A DNA stretch of 64,000 nt from SIG603 sp044432645 (GTDB lineage Bacteria > Bacillota > Clostridia > Oscillospirales > Acutalibacteraceae). The notes beneath the pieces are model-generated. The model had not been told where the DNA came from. It searched no databases and was given only the letters and a program-made list of their open reading frames with translations. This document shows, in pieces, positions 53,749 to 61,269 of this stretch (position 1 is the stretch's first letter; every line of letters starts with the position of its first letter). The stretch spans positions 75,363-139,362 of the forward strand of contig JAWXUM010000001.1 in the NCBI GenBank assembly GCA_044432645.1, in the 5' to 3' direction. The translations under genes and the position numbers were made by a program.

Positions 53749-54675
53749 AAGCTTATACTTATCTACTACTGCTTTAATTTTTCCATCATCAATATTTGTT
53801 CCAATAACAGCAACAAGTGTGTGTTTATTTGTGCTTTCTTTCATTAAAGAACAGTTATTAGTATTATTAATAAAATAAATATTTTTCTCTTTATCTGAAA
53901 AATATCCTTTAATTCTAAGAATTCCCATATCTTCAATTTCAAATAATTCCTTAGTCAATTTTTCTATGTCAGAAGCTTCTTTAAGCCTTCCAAGGAAAAA
54001 CATACTTTGAAGAATAAGTGCGTGATTTTCATAAACTTGTCTGTGTTCACATTCAGTTCTACCCACAGCCGATAATTCTTCAAAATCTTCACTTGTGAAG
54101 TCATCCCACACTTTAGTGAAAATGGAAATTTTTGAAATATCAAAAAACTCATTTTTACTACTTGTAAAATTATTCAGTTCATATATACTCTGACTGATTT
54201 CTTCTGTTGAATAAGATTGTGTATTACTAAATACAACTGCACCTGTTGATAAAAATTGAGAAAGGAGAATATTGTTAAGACTTTCATCATGTATCATAAA
54301 ATCTGGTTTAACAATTGTAATTATTGCACCTATGTCAAATTTAGCTGTTAAGCTTGGGTAATTTAGAATTCCAAAAAAGCTATCTACATTATAAATTCCA
54401 GTTGGTTCAAAAATTATTCTGTCATAACCATCTTCATAGGCATAATTAATACATTCAATCAACTTTGGAACTTGTGTACAGCAAGCACAACCACCAGAAA
54501 TTTCTGCAATTTGCAAATTTTCTTCTTTTAATTCAAAGCCATCAACACCTGCAATACTAAGTTCATTTTCAATTACTAGGATTTTTTCTTTTTTATTTTG
54601 TAAATATTTTGCGTATTTTGCTATAAATGTAGTTTTACCTGCTCCTAAAAAGCCAGTTATGATATCAATCTTCAT
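53746..54675 (-). CDS. COG0523 (CobW/P47K) metallochaperone GTPase
   Basis: A 309-aa G3E GTPase. Walker A is GFLGAGKTT (8-16), metal motif GGCACCTQ with Cys63-x-Cys65-Cys66 (CxCC), then IFEPTG (switch) and a later C-terminal domain without the usual His-rich stretch. COG0523 proteins deliver Zn, Co or Ni to enzymes, often under Zn control. The ATG at 54675 is chosen because AAAGGAG lies 8 nt upstream. It has its own promoter and is divergent from an AraC-type regulator. Confidence 0.88.
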   Translation of the reverse strand: MKIDIITGFLGAGKTTFIAKYAKYLQNKKEKILVIENELSIAGVDGFELKEENLQIAEISGGCACCTQVPKLIECINYAYEDGYDRIIFEPTGIYNVDSFFGILNYPSLTAKFDIGAIITIVKPDFMIHDESLNNILLSQFLSTGAVVFSNTQSYSTEEISQSIYELNNFTSSKNEFFDISKISIFTKVWDDFTSEDFEELSAVGRTECEHRQVYENHALILQSMFFLGRLKEASDIEKLTKELFEIEDMGILRIKGYFSDKEKNIYFINNTNNCSLMKESTNKHTLVAVIGTNIDDGKIKAVVDKYKL

Positions 54676-54710
54676 TTTAATCTCCTTTAAAAATCTCTTG
54701 ATATTTTTTA

Positions 54711-54739
54711 ATAATATCATTACCAAAGCACTTTGTCAA
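54711..54739 (-). promoter_or_regulatory. Promoter of the COG0523 gene
   Basis: On the minus strand: TTGACA (54739-54734), a 17-bp spacer and TATTAT (54716-54711), 36 bp before the start codon. Confidence 0.75.
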
Positions 54740-54769
54740 GAATTTGTATACTCGTCAAATTATCTGATA

Positions 54770-54792
54770 TATTTTTCTATTATAGAAAAATA
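54770..54792. promoter_or_regulatory. 23-bp perfect palindrome between divergent promoters
   Basis: Arms TATTTTTCTAT (54770-54780) and ATAGAAAAATA (54782-54792) around a single T. It lies upstream of both the COG0523 and AraC -35 boxes, a position suited to a regulator acting on either. Confidence 0.5.
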
Positions 54793-54806
54793 CATCTTCT
54801 ATTTCA

Positions 54807-54857
54807 TTGACATACCAGCTATTTGATAGTATAATTATTGCGTTAGATATCGCTAAC
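54807..54857 (+). promoter_or_regulatory. AraC-gene promoter with GTTAGC-type operator (box A)
   Basis: TTGACA (54807-54812), a 17-bp spacer and TATAAT (54830-54835). Six bases later comes GTTAGATATCGCTAAC (54842-54857), one mismatch from GTTAGC-N4-GCTAAC, across the expected start site. Confidence 0.75.
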
Positions 54858-54876
54858 CGACTAAATATTAACTGGA

Positions 54877-55224
54877 GTGATTATTCTGAGTAATGCAGAA
54901 GAATTATCTATTATACGAAAATCAAGAATCTTAATGTTAAATCATAATATATGTCAAAAAGAAGTTTGTAAAAGACTATATATTTCTGAAACTGCCTTTA
55001 GAAATTTGTATATAAAACATTTTGGAATTACACCAAAGCAATATATGTTAAATATTCAACTATGCAAGGCGAAAACTTTACTTAGAACTACTGATTTACA
55101 TATTACAGAAATTGCAGAAAAATTAAATTACATAAGTGCAAGCAAATTTAATATAATTTTTAAAAAGCATTATGGTTTAACACCATGTGAATATAGAAAA
55201 ATTACCACAGTATTAGAAAACTAA
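54877..55224 (+). CDS. Stand-alone AraC-family DNA-binding protein
   Basis: About 115 aa, essentially only the double helix-turn-helix of AraC/XylS proteins: NICQKEVCKRLYISETAFRNLYIKHFGITPKQYML, then KTLLRTTDLHITEIAEKLNYISASKFNIIFKKHYGLTPCEYRK. No ligand domain. The start is unclear: the GTG at 54877 lies inside the GGAGTG ribosome site, so ATT (54883) or CTG (54886) may be used. Its promoter carries the shared 16-bp box, so it may be an iron- or metal-controlled activator of the convergent operon. Confidence 0.82.
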   Translation: MIILSNAEELSIIRKSRILMLNHNICQKEVCKRLYISETAFRNLYIKHFGITPKQYMLNIQLCKAKTLLRTTDLHITEIAEKLNYISASKFNIIFKKHYGLTPCEYRKITTVLEN

Positions 55225-55243
55225 TATTGTGGTAATTTTTTTG
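55201..55243. terminator. Bidirectional terminator spanning two stop codons
   Basis: A 16-bp stem with one G-U/A-C mismatch (55201-55216 and 55221-55236), AAAA loop and T7 on the plus strand. The stops of the convergent AraC and Gx genes both lie inside it. Confidence 0.8.
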
Positions 55244-55724
55244 TTTTAGCTAAAAAGACTGTTAAAAGTCCACCTGTTATAAAGCCTATAGGTATTGACA
55301 AAATTAATAAATATGAAAGATATGAAAGTATACTGAAACTGCCAATAGTGATAAATCCAGCAACAATTTGCCCTATATTATGAAAAGCAGCACCAGCAAT
55401 GCTTAAACCAATAACAGAAATTCCTCTATCTAAAAATCTTTCCAAGATGCACATAATTACATACGCAAAAATTCCACCTAAAAAGCTGAACAATAGTGAA
55501 GACATTCTGCCACTAACAACTGCTACAGCAAGCACACGTGTTAGAAAAATCATAAATGCTTCTTTTTTTCCTATTCTAATAATTGCATACACTGTGACAA
55601 TATTAGCAAGTCCAAGTTTTAAACCTGGCAAGATAATATCTAACGGTACATATCGTTCTAAAAGTGAAATTACCATTGCAGCGGCTGCCAAAATTCCACA
55701 AGTTGTTATTTTTTTTACTGACAT
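55221..55724 (-). CDS. Gx transporter family membrane protein (EetB/HepS1-like)
   Basis: A 167-aa, roughly five-helix protein. Signatures are LLERYVPLDIILPGLKLGLANIVTVYAI, GKKEAFMIFLTRVLAV, SLLFSFLGGIFAYVIMC, GLSIAGAAFHNIGQIVAG. It is often annotated 'heptaprenyl diphosphate synthase component I', but this subfamily is a membrane protein that pairs with NusG-II proteins in flavin-based electron-transfer loci. The start overlaps the upstream stop as TAATG. Confidence 0.88.
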   Translation of the reverse strand: MSVKKITTCGILAAAAMVISLLERYVPLDIILPGLKLGLANIVTVYAIIRIGKKEAFMIFLTRVLAVAVVSGRMSSLLFSFLGGIFAYVIMCILERFLDRGISVIGLSIAGAAFHNIGQIVAGFITIGSFSILSYLSYLLILSIPIGFITGGLLTVFLAKTKKLPQY

Positions 55725-56113
55725 TAGCCCACCACCACATCGTATTCAATTTCGGTTTCATCTCCAACAATTTTAAGTAGTAATTTATTTGGCATACAGA
55801 CTATTACTTCCCCAGCCACACTTATATAACCAGTATTTTCGCAAACGTGGTCATAGCAAGTTGAGTTGATAACTCGCACCTCTAACCCATCTATTTCGAT
55901 TGTAACCGATGCTGTTTCGTTTATTTCTATTGTTTGGTAATTATCTTCTTCAAGAGAAATACTATCTATTAATTCACCGTCTAAATACACCTCTAATATG
56001 TTATTAGTATATGTTTTTGGCAACATTAAAACAAAAATTAAAATAGCCATAATAATGATAAGGGCGACTATGATTATATCGCCCATTAAAAGTTTTATTC
56101 CCTTAATTTTCAT
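55724..56113 (-). CDS. NusG domain II protein (EetA-like)
   Basis: A 129-aa protein: one N-terminal membrane helix (MGDIIIVALIIIMAILIFVLM) and an extracytoplasmic NusG-II domain with STCYDHVCENTGYISVAGEVIVCMPNKLLLKI, the family's C-x4-C...IVCxPN pattern. Its constant neighbour in Firmicutes is the Gx protein; in Listeria I recall the pair as EetA/EetB. The ATG at 56113 has GGTGA upstream and overlaps the apbE end. Confidence 0.88.
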   Translation of the reverse strand: MKIKGIKLLMGDIIIVALIIIMAILIFVLMLPKTYTNNILEVYLDGELIDSISLEEDNYQTIEINETASVTIEIDGLEVRVINSTCYDHVCENTGYISVAGEVIVCMPNKLLLKIVGDETEIEYDVVVG

Positions 56114-57095
56114 ATTTTTCACCAAGTGTTATATTAAGATTATAGCTAACGTAAACCGTGTTATCATCACGAATAATCACAACATCAATGCTTTCTTCAC
56201 TTTCGGCAAAAGCAACAGCTTCTTGATATCCCATAGCAAAAAGTGCTGTTGCGTAAATATCGGCAAGAGTTGAATTTTCTGAAACAACGGTTACACTTTT
56301 AATGTCCTCATCTGTTGGGTAACCTGTGGATGAATTGAAAATATGGTGATAAACCTCGCCATCTTCTTCAAAAAATCTTTCATAAGCTCCAGTTGTCACA
56401 ACAGAATTTTGACCTGTTTGAAGTGTAATATTAATCTCACTGGTATCGTCAGGGTCGGTAATTCCAATATTCCAAAGGCTTTCATCTTCTTTTTCACCAT
56501 AAACATAAATGTTGCCTGAAAGGGAAATGACTCCACGAATAGCATCGTTTACTTCGTAAATTTCTACAATTTTATCAGCTGCATAACCTTTTCCCACTGC
56601 TCCTAAGTCTATTTGAGCACCGTTTAAAAGCTGAACTTGGTTATTATCTAGCAAAACAATATTTTCATAAGAAACTGTTTGTAGTGCAGTTGTAATTTCC
56701 TCATCGCTTGGAACTCGTGCATCTGCTGTTCCAATGTCCCAAAGGTCAGTAACAGCACAAATAGTTGGGTCAAATATGCCGTCAGTTTTTTCTGCACATT
56801 CAAGGGCAATAATCAAAATTTCATATGTAATATCGCTTACTTCAACTATTTCTCCATCACTATTATTAAGCTTATACATATCGCTTTCGGTGTTTGTTCT
56901 TGAAATAGCATTTTCAATCTCAGTTACAATATCAAACGCTTCTGATATAACTTCATCTGAATTTACAGCAACTACACTTAAACTCATGTAAGTATCCATT
57001 GCAAAAAAATCCAATGAACTTTCAGTTGTTTCAGCCGTGGTACTACAAGCAGTTAGTGAAAATAAAACTAGCAAAAAAGGTATAATCTTTTTCAA
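56103..57095 (-). CDS. apbE: ApbE-type FMN transferase lipoprotein
   Basis: A 330-aa exported lipoprotein (signal ending LTACS). It carries AMDTYMSLSVV, EIENAISRTNTESDMYKLNNSDG, IFDPTICAVTDLWDIG, INLGAVGKGYAADKI-like (QIDLGAVGKGYAADKI), SGNIYVYG, VTTGAYERFFEEDG and YHHIFNSSTGYP with the Mg site. ApbE moves FMN from FAD onto Thr/Ser of target proteins outside the membrane. The TTG start at 57095 fits AGAGGTG. It lies 10 bp after its probable substrate. Confidence 0.93.
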   Translation of the reverse strand: MKKIIPFLLVLFSLTACSTTAETTESSLDFFAMDTYMSLSVVAVNSDEVISEAFDIVTEIENAISRTNTESDMYKLNNSDGEIVEVSDITYEILIIALECAEKTDGIFDPTICAVTDLWDIGTADARVPSDEEITTALQTVSYENIVLLDNNQVQLLNGAQIDLGAVGKGYAADKIVEIYEVNDAIRGVISLSGNIYVYGEKEDESLWNIGITDPDDTSEINITLQTGQNSVVTTGAYERFFEEDGEVYHHIFNSSTGYPTDEDIKSVTVVSENSTLADIYATALFAMGYQEAVAFAESEESIDVVIIRDDNTVYVSYNLNITLGEKYEN

Positions 57096-57105
57096 TTTAC
57101 ACCTC

Positions 57106-58257
57106 TTATGAAAGTGCATCTAAAACAGCGTCTTTAATTCCGTTTGAGCTATAAGTCGCACCAGTAATTACATCAACATCAATATCCTGTGCTTCGATAA
57201 TTTTTTTTCGAATATTAGTTGCATTGCTCATATATTCGTCATCATCAATATGTTCATCTATTGTAATTTTTGTAATAGCACCTTCAGCGATTGTTACTGT
57301 AACAGTTAATTCACCGTTAAATCCGATACCAGAACCAGTGTATTCGCCGTCAGCAATAGCAGTTAAATCAATGTCATATGGTGAAGTTGGTTCTGCTTCG
57401 ATTTCTACGTCTTCGTCCACACCAGTATCTACTTCTGTTTCTGCTTGTGTATCGGCATCTGTGACATCATCAGTTTCTAATGTATAGCTATCGTCTTCAA
57501 CTTCAGCAGAAAAATCGACTAAATTCAAAGTAACTGCTGTTCCTAAAGCTAAATACATAGCTACAATCAAAACAATAGCTATAGGTTTTTTAGATTTTTT
57601 GTAGTATTTTTTTAGCTTTAAAGTACCATAACCGATAAACACTATTGAATAAACAATTACATCTATTAAATATGTAATATTACCTGTTAAAGCCATAGGT
57701 AACATTAAGAACATTATATGTACATAAATTAACATATAAAATCCATAAGCTAATCTTTGAAGCTTTTTCCAGTTTTTTGCTTTCATTTTCTTTCTAACGC
57801 ATTTAAATGAAGTTACAAAAAGAGGTGTCATAAGTGAAACTAAAATAATTGTCATTATGCATGCGTAAATTACAAGTGGTGACATTTTTTCTGGAGCTGT
57901 AAAAAGCAATTTAAAATATGATTTGCCAGTGTAAAAATTATGGCCATAGGTTAAAATACAGGCAATAATAGAAAGTTCTGCACGAATTGGCATAAAAGTT
58001 TTTTGAATTTTAGAACCATTTTTAAATGCATTCATCCACATTACAATAGATAACATTGCAGTGGAAACTGTTCCATATTCAAAAAATGTTGACATAACAG
58101 TTGCAACTGGAGTTGGCAACATGCTAGAATTTGTAAAAACTGTAAATAACGCTATTACTAAAGCACCTATATAATAGTATACAGCGTGTTTTTTTATTGA
58201 TTTTCTTAAAAAGTATGCAAAAGCAATGGTTAATATAATAGATAATATAAATTTCAT
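57106..58257 (-). CDS. Ferric-reductase-like membrane protein with FMN-binding domain
   Basis: A 383-aa protein. Residues 1-235 contain about seven helices resembling the ferric reductase/YedZ-like transmembrane domain, with possible haem or quinone histidines (TYGHNFYTGK, LIYVHIMFLM). An acidic linker (about 245-285) leads to an FMN-binding domain (about 290-383). This ends in D362-V-I-T-G-A-T368, an ApbE flavinylation motif with Thr368 as the predicted FMN attachment. It is a likely route for electrons from the membrane to the outer face. AAGGAA precedes the ATG. Confidence 0.88.
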   Translation of the reverse strand: MKFILSIILTIAFAYFLRKSIKKHAVYYYIGALVIALFTVFTNSSMLPTPVATVMSTFFEYGTVSTAMLSIVMWMNAFKNGSKIQKTFMPIRAELSIIACILTYGHNFYTGKSYFKLLFTAPEKMSPLVIYACIMTIILVSLMTPLFVTSFKCVRKKMKAKNWKKLQRLAYGFYMLIYVHIMFLMLPMALTGNITYLIDVIVYSIVFIGYGTLKLKKYYKKSKKPIAIVLIVAMYLALGTAVTLNLVDFSAEVEDDSYTLETDDVTDADTQAETEVDTGVDEDVEIEAEPTSPYDIDLTAIADGEYTGSGIGFNGELTVTVTIAEGAITKITIDEHIDDDEYMSNATNIRKKIIEAQDIDVDVITGATYSSNGIKDAVLDALS

Positions 58258-58286
58258 TGTGTTTTCCTTTTTGTTTTTTTAAGCAT

Positions 58287-58318
58287 AAAAGCCCCGTCCT
58301 CAAAAGGACGAGGTTTTT
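58287..58318. terminator. Hairpin terminator inside the operon
   Basis: A 9-bp stem with one mismatch (58292-58300 and 58305-58313), GC-rich, with T4 on the minus and T5 on the plus strand. It lies between the Tp47-like gene and the FMN-binding reductase, so it would lower downstream expression. Confidence 0.65.
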
Positions 58319-58337
58319 ATTTATAGGAGGGTTACTC

Positions 58338-59807
58338 TTAAGCTGTAAAAGTAATTGTGTAAGCTGTGTAACCTGTTACTGTAAATTCAACTGTGTATGT
58401 AACACCAGCTTCGTAAACAGCTACTTCGTTGTCATCATCATCAGTAGTAACAGCTTCTAAATCAACAGCACCGTCTTCTGTTAAGAAAAGAACGCCTGTT
58501 GAGCCATGACCACCACTAACGCTGTAGCTTGTGCCTTCTTCTTCACCTTCTGCTGTAACTGTGTAACTTGAAATACCAGCTGTGTAAGCAGCAGCTGTTT
58601 CATCACTTGCATCGTTATCTGCTGAGAATGTTAAAGTATCAGCATCAAATGTTACAGGGATTACATCTGTTTGGAAAACAACAGTTGCTGAATATGGCAT
58701 ATAAACTCCGTTAGCATCTGCAAATTCAACTGTGTAAGAACCAGCTTCTAAATCTTCTGTCCATGAAATAGTAGATAAATCATCAGAAAGTGTAACACTA
58801 TCAACTGCTTCACCAGTTGAGTTAGTAACATTTAATTGCATTACTAAATCTTCTGGAATTTCTACGCCTTCAACATAATCAACTGTTGCAGTTAAATCAA
58901 CAATATCAAGGTAACTTGATTTACCACTAACTTCACCAACAGTGAATAGAGTTTCAGCATATAGATATGGAACATATAAATCCATTTCAACAGTTACAGT
59001 ACCTTCTGGAACGTAGTAAATAACAGAAGTAATTGTTTGACCTTGCATGTCAACATATTGTTCGCTTGAAAGTGTATTTACACTTTTAACTAGAACTTTA
59101 TATCCAAAGCTCCATGAAATCTCTGAGCCATTTGACCAAATATTTTCAAGAGTACGAAGACCATAAGTTTTACCACTGTCTGTTACAACTTCAACGCCAT
59201 AAATTGTTGACATATCTTCTGGTAAGTTTGATAGAGCAATTTCAAAGTCACCCCAGTTTGAACCAGCTTCAATTTCGTAACTTGCATCTGAAATTGTATC
59301 CTCGCCAATCATTTCGCCGAATACTAAACTACCAACTTCGCCTGTTACCTCTTTGTAAGCAGCTGGGTCAGTATCTAGAGCAGTTACATAATAATCTTCT
59401 GTTTCGCCTAGAACTGAAAGCTCTTCGAATAATTCTTGTGAAATAAGAACAGGGTATTTAGGTCCATAAATTGTACCACCACCACTGCCGTCTTCAAGTT
59501 CAGCAAAATAAGTGTAATCGTAATTCATCCATTTTGATGTTGTAGCTGATGTAACTGCGTCAACTTCAAAATCGTTGTCGTCAAGTTCTGCAGAGTAGAA
59601 ATCTGCATATGGAATGTTCATTGTTGCATATACATATGTAACTTCTTCTTCGGTTTCAGCTTCAGTTTCATCCTCAGTATCTGAATCTGTATCTGTGACT
59701 GAAGTATCGCTATCTGTGTCGGTATCAACATCAGATTCAGTGGAACAAGCCGCAAAGCTTGATACAAGCATTAAAGATGCAAGTAAAAGTGCTAATTTCT
59801 TTTTCAT
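58338..59807 (-). CDS. Tp47-like acidic lipoprotein
   Basis: A 489-aa lipoprotein: signal ending SSFAAC (Cys21), an Asp/Thr/Ser/Glu linker (25-55), then VTYVYATMNIPYADFYSAEL, which resembles domain A of treponemal Tp47 (a penicillin-binding lipoprotein family). Residues 83-89 read DAVTSAT, close to the ApbE flavinylation consensus. Several Ig-like beta domains follow, and the C-terminus has SVSGGHGSTGVLF. It is the first gene of the flavinylation operon and is under the shared 16-bp box. The substrate or ligand is unknown; an extracellular electron or metal-binding role is inference. Confidence 0.75.
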   Translation of the reverse strand: MKKKLALLLASLMLVSSFAACSTESDVDTDTDSDTSVTDTDSDTEDETEAETEEEVTYVYATMNIPYADFYSAELDDNDFEVDAVTSATTSKWMNYDYTYFAELEDGSGGGTIYGPKYPVLISQELFEELSVLGETEDYYVTALDTDPAAYKEVTGEVGSLVFGEMIGEDTISDASYEIEAGSNWGDFEIALSNLPEDMSTIYGVEVVTDSGKTYGLRTLENIWSNGSEISWSFGYKVLVKSVNTLSSEQYVDMQGQTITSVIYYVPEGTVTVEMDLYVPYLYAETLFTVGEVSGKSSYLDIVDLTATVDYVEGVEIPEDLVMQLNVTNSTGEAVDSVTLSDDLSTISWTEDLEAGSYTVEFADANGVYMPYSATVVFQTDVIPVTFDADTLTFSADNDASDETAAAYTAGISSYTVTAEGEEEGTSYSVSGGHGSTGVLFLTEDGAVDLEAVTTDDDDNEVAVYEAGVTYTVEFTVTGYTAYTITFTA

Positions 59808-59835
59808 GTTATTCTCCCTTTATTAAAATAATTTA

Positions 59836-59892
59836 GTTAGCTAAAGCTAACTTTGCAATTGAGATTATACTACTTTAAAATACAAAAGTAAA
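59836..59892 (-). promoter_or_regulatory. Operon promoter with GTTAGC-type operator (box B)
   Basis: On the minus strand: TTTACT (59892-59887), a 17-bp spacer and TATAAT (59869-59864), then the perfect box GTTAGC-TTTA-GCTAAC (59851-59836) 12 bp downstream. Confidence 0.7.
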
Positions 59893-59962
59893 GTCCCAAA
59901 ACAACAAAATTTAATATAGTACCACAATAAATTGAATTACTATATTAAATTTGGCAATTGGA

Positions 59963-60010
59963 TTGACACTGTAAAATTTATGTGATAACATTAAGTTAGC
60001 ATAAACTAAT
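59963..60010 (+). promoter_or_regulatory. Promoter with GTTAGC-type operator (box D)
   Basis: TTGACA (59963-59968), a 17-bp spacer and TAACAT (59986-59991) with an extended TG. Then GTTAGCATAAACTAAT (59995-60010), two mismatches from GTTAGC-N4-GCTAAC, at the start site. Confidence 0.65.
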
Positions 60011-60031
60011 ATTTTATATGAGGTGAATTTT

Positions 60032-60388
60032 ATGGGAATGCAAGATGTTATTATTATTGTTATTTTAGTTGTTTTAATAGGTTTTGGCGCTTATCGAATG
60101 TGGCTTCAACTCAGTGGCACGAAAACTTGTTGTGGTGGAACAAAAGAGAAAATCAAAACGAAAAAACTTACTAATATTCTCGGAACAAAAACAGTACATA
60201 TAGAAGGCATGCATTGTGACAGCTGCAAAAATTCAGTTACAAAGGCATTAAATTCTCTTGATGGTGTTTCTGCAAAAGTTAATTTAGCTAAAAAAACAGC
60301 TAAAGTTTCCTTTAACCATCAAATAGAAGATGATGAAATTATTAAAATTATAGAAAAAAGAGGATTTAAAGTCCTTTCTGTAGAATAG
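60032..60388 (+). CDS. FeoB-associated-type membrane anchor fused to an HMA domain
   Basis: A 118-aa protein. Residues 1-40 resemble FeoB-associated Cys-rich membrane proteins: one helix (DVIIIVILVVLIGFGAYRMWLQL), then KTCCGG. Residues 52-118 form an HMA domain, with HIEGMHCDSCKNSVTKALNSLDGV (CxxC) and KIIEKRGFKVLSVE. It is likely a membrane-tethered metal-binding protein on the cytoplasmic face. The ATG at 60032 follows GAGGTG; box D lies in its promoter. The methyltransferase follows after 10 bp. Confidence 0.82.
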   Translation: MGMQDVIIIVILVVLIGFGAYRMWLQLSGTKTCCGGTKEKIKTKKLTNILGTKTVHIEGMHCDSCKNSVTKALNSLDGVSAKVNLAKKTAKVSFNHQIEDDEIIKIIEKRGFKVLSVE

Positions 60389-60398
60389 GAGTGTTTTT

Positions 60399-61205
60399 GT
60401 GAGTACAACAAATTTAAGTGGAGTAGAAGATACTTTATTTATCCCTTTAGCTGCTAGGGTTTTGGCTTCAAGAAAGTTTCCAAAGTTTTTTTATGATGAA
60501 AAGTCTTTGCAATTTGAAGAATTAGAGCAAGTGAAAACAATCAACGAAAAAAGTTCAGAATACACAATGCTTGCTTCTGTGTCACGCTATTTTGCTATGG
60601 ATAACATTGTAAAATCTTTCATTAATCAAAATAAAAATCCAATTATTGTAAATTTGGGTGCTGGTCTTGAAACAATGAATTATCGTATAAATTCAAGTAA
60701 TGCGCATTTTTATCAAGTTGATTTTCCACCAGTAATAAAAACACGAGAGCAATTACTTGGTAAAGCAGAGAATGAAACTTTAATACCAGGTGATATTAAA
60801 GATTTCGCTTGGGCAAATCAAATTGATAAAAGCAGTCCAGTGTTATTGGTAGCCTCTGGAGTTTTTCAGTACTTTAAGCCTGAAAAAGTTAGTACATTTA
60901 TTAAAAATGCAAAAAGTACTTTTGAAAATGCACAAATACTTTTCGATGCAACCGATGAAGTTGGAATTAAATACGCACAAAAATATGTAAAGAAAACCGG
61001 TAACCAAAGTGCCATGATGTATTTTTACATTAACAGTGCAAAAGATTTTTGCCAAAAAGAGGATGTAGATTTAATTCTGGAGCGTGGCTTTTTTGCAGAG
61101 GCTAGAAAACAATTAAAAGGTCTCAAATTATACACAAGAATATCGATGAAAGTTGTCGAAGATAAAAAAAGATGCGTGATACTACACGTGAAATTGCCAA
61201 ATTAA
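60399..61205 (+). CDS. Class I SAM methyltransferase, leucine-carboxyl-methyltransferase-like
   Basis: A 268-aa protein of the LCM/PPM-type methyltransferase family. The SAM motif is PIIVNLGAGLETMNYRIN, followed by FYQVDFPPVIKTREQLL and VLLVASGVFQYFKPEKV. Firmicute members often sit in iron or ECF/ABC transporter loci; the substrate is unknown, perhaps a small metallophore or tetrapyrrole carboxylate. GTG start with AGGAG upstream. It is in one unit with the HMA protein. Confidence 0.83.
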   Translation: MSTTNLSGVEDTLFIPLAARVLASRKFPKFFYDEKSLQFEELEQVKTINEKSSEYTMLASVSRYFAMDNIVKSFINQNKNPIIVNLGAGLETMNYRINSSNAHFYQVDFPPVIKTREQLLGKAENETLIPGDIKDFAWANQIDKSSPVLLVASGVFQYFKPEKVSTFIKNAKSTFENAQILFDATDEVGIKYAQKYVKKTGNQSAMMYFYINSAKDFCQKEDVDLILERGFFAEARKQLKGLKLYTRISMKVVEDKKRCVILHVKLPN

Positions 61206-61207
61206 TA

Positions 61208-61268
61208 TTGACAAAATAAATTCAATGTGAAAGAATAACAGTGTTATATAACACTGTTATTCTTTTTT
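61208..61268 (+). promoter_or_regulatory. Promoter with 32-bp perfect palindrome before the TetR gene
   Basis: TTGACA (61208-61213), then 17 bp and a weak AAGAAT (61231-61236) overlapping an uninterrupted 32-bp palindrome (61232-61263, half-site AGAATAACAGTGTTAT). T6 follows. It suits a TetR operator and could also terminate transcripts from upstream. Confidence 0.65.
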
Positions 61269-61269
61269 A

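Noticed and set aside
59114..59826. Plus-strand frames opposite the Tp47-like gene
   Set aside because: They arise from the repetitive Asp/Thr/Ser/Glu codons of the real gene and have no start signals.
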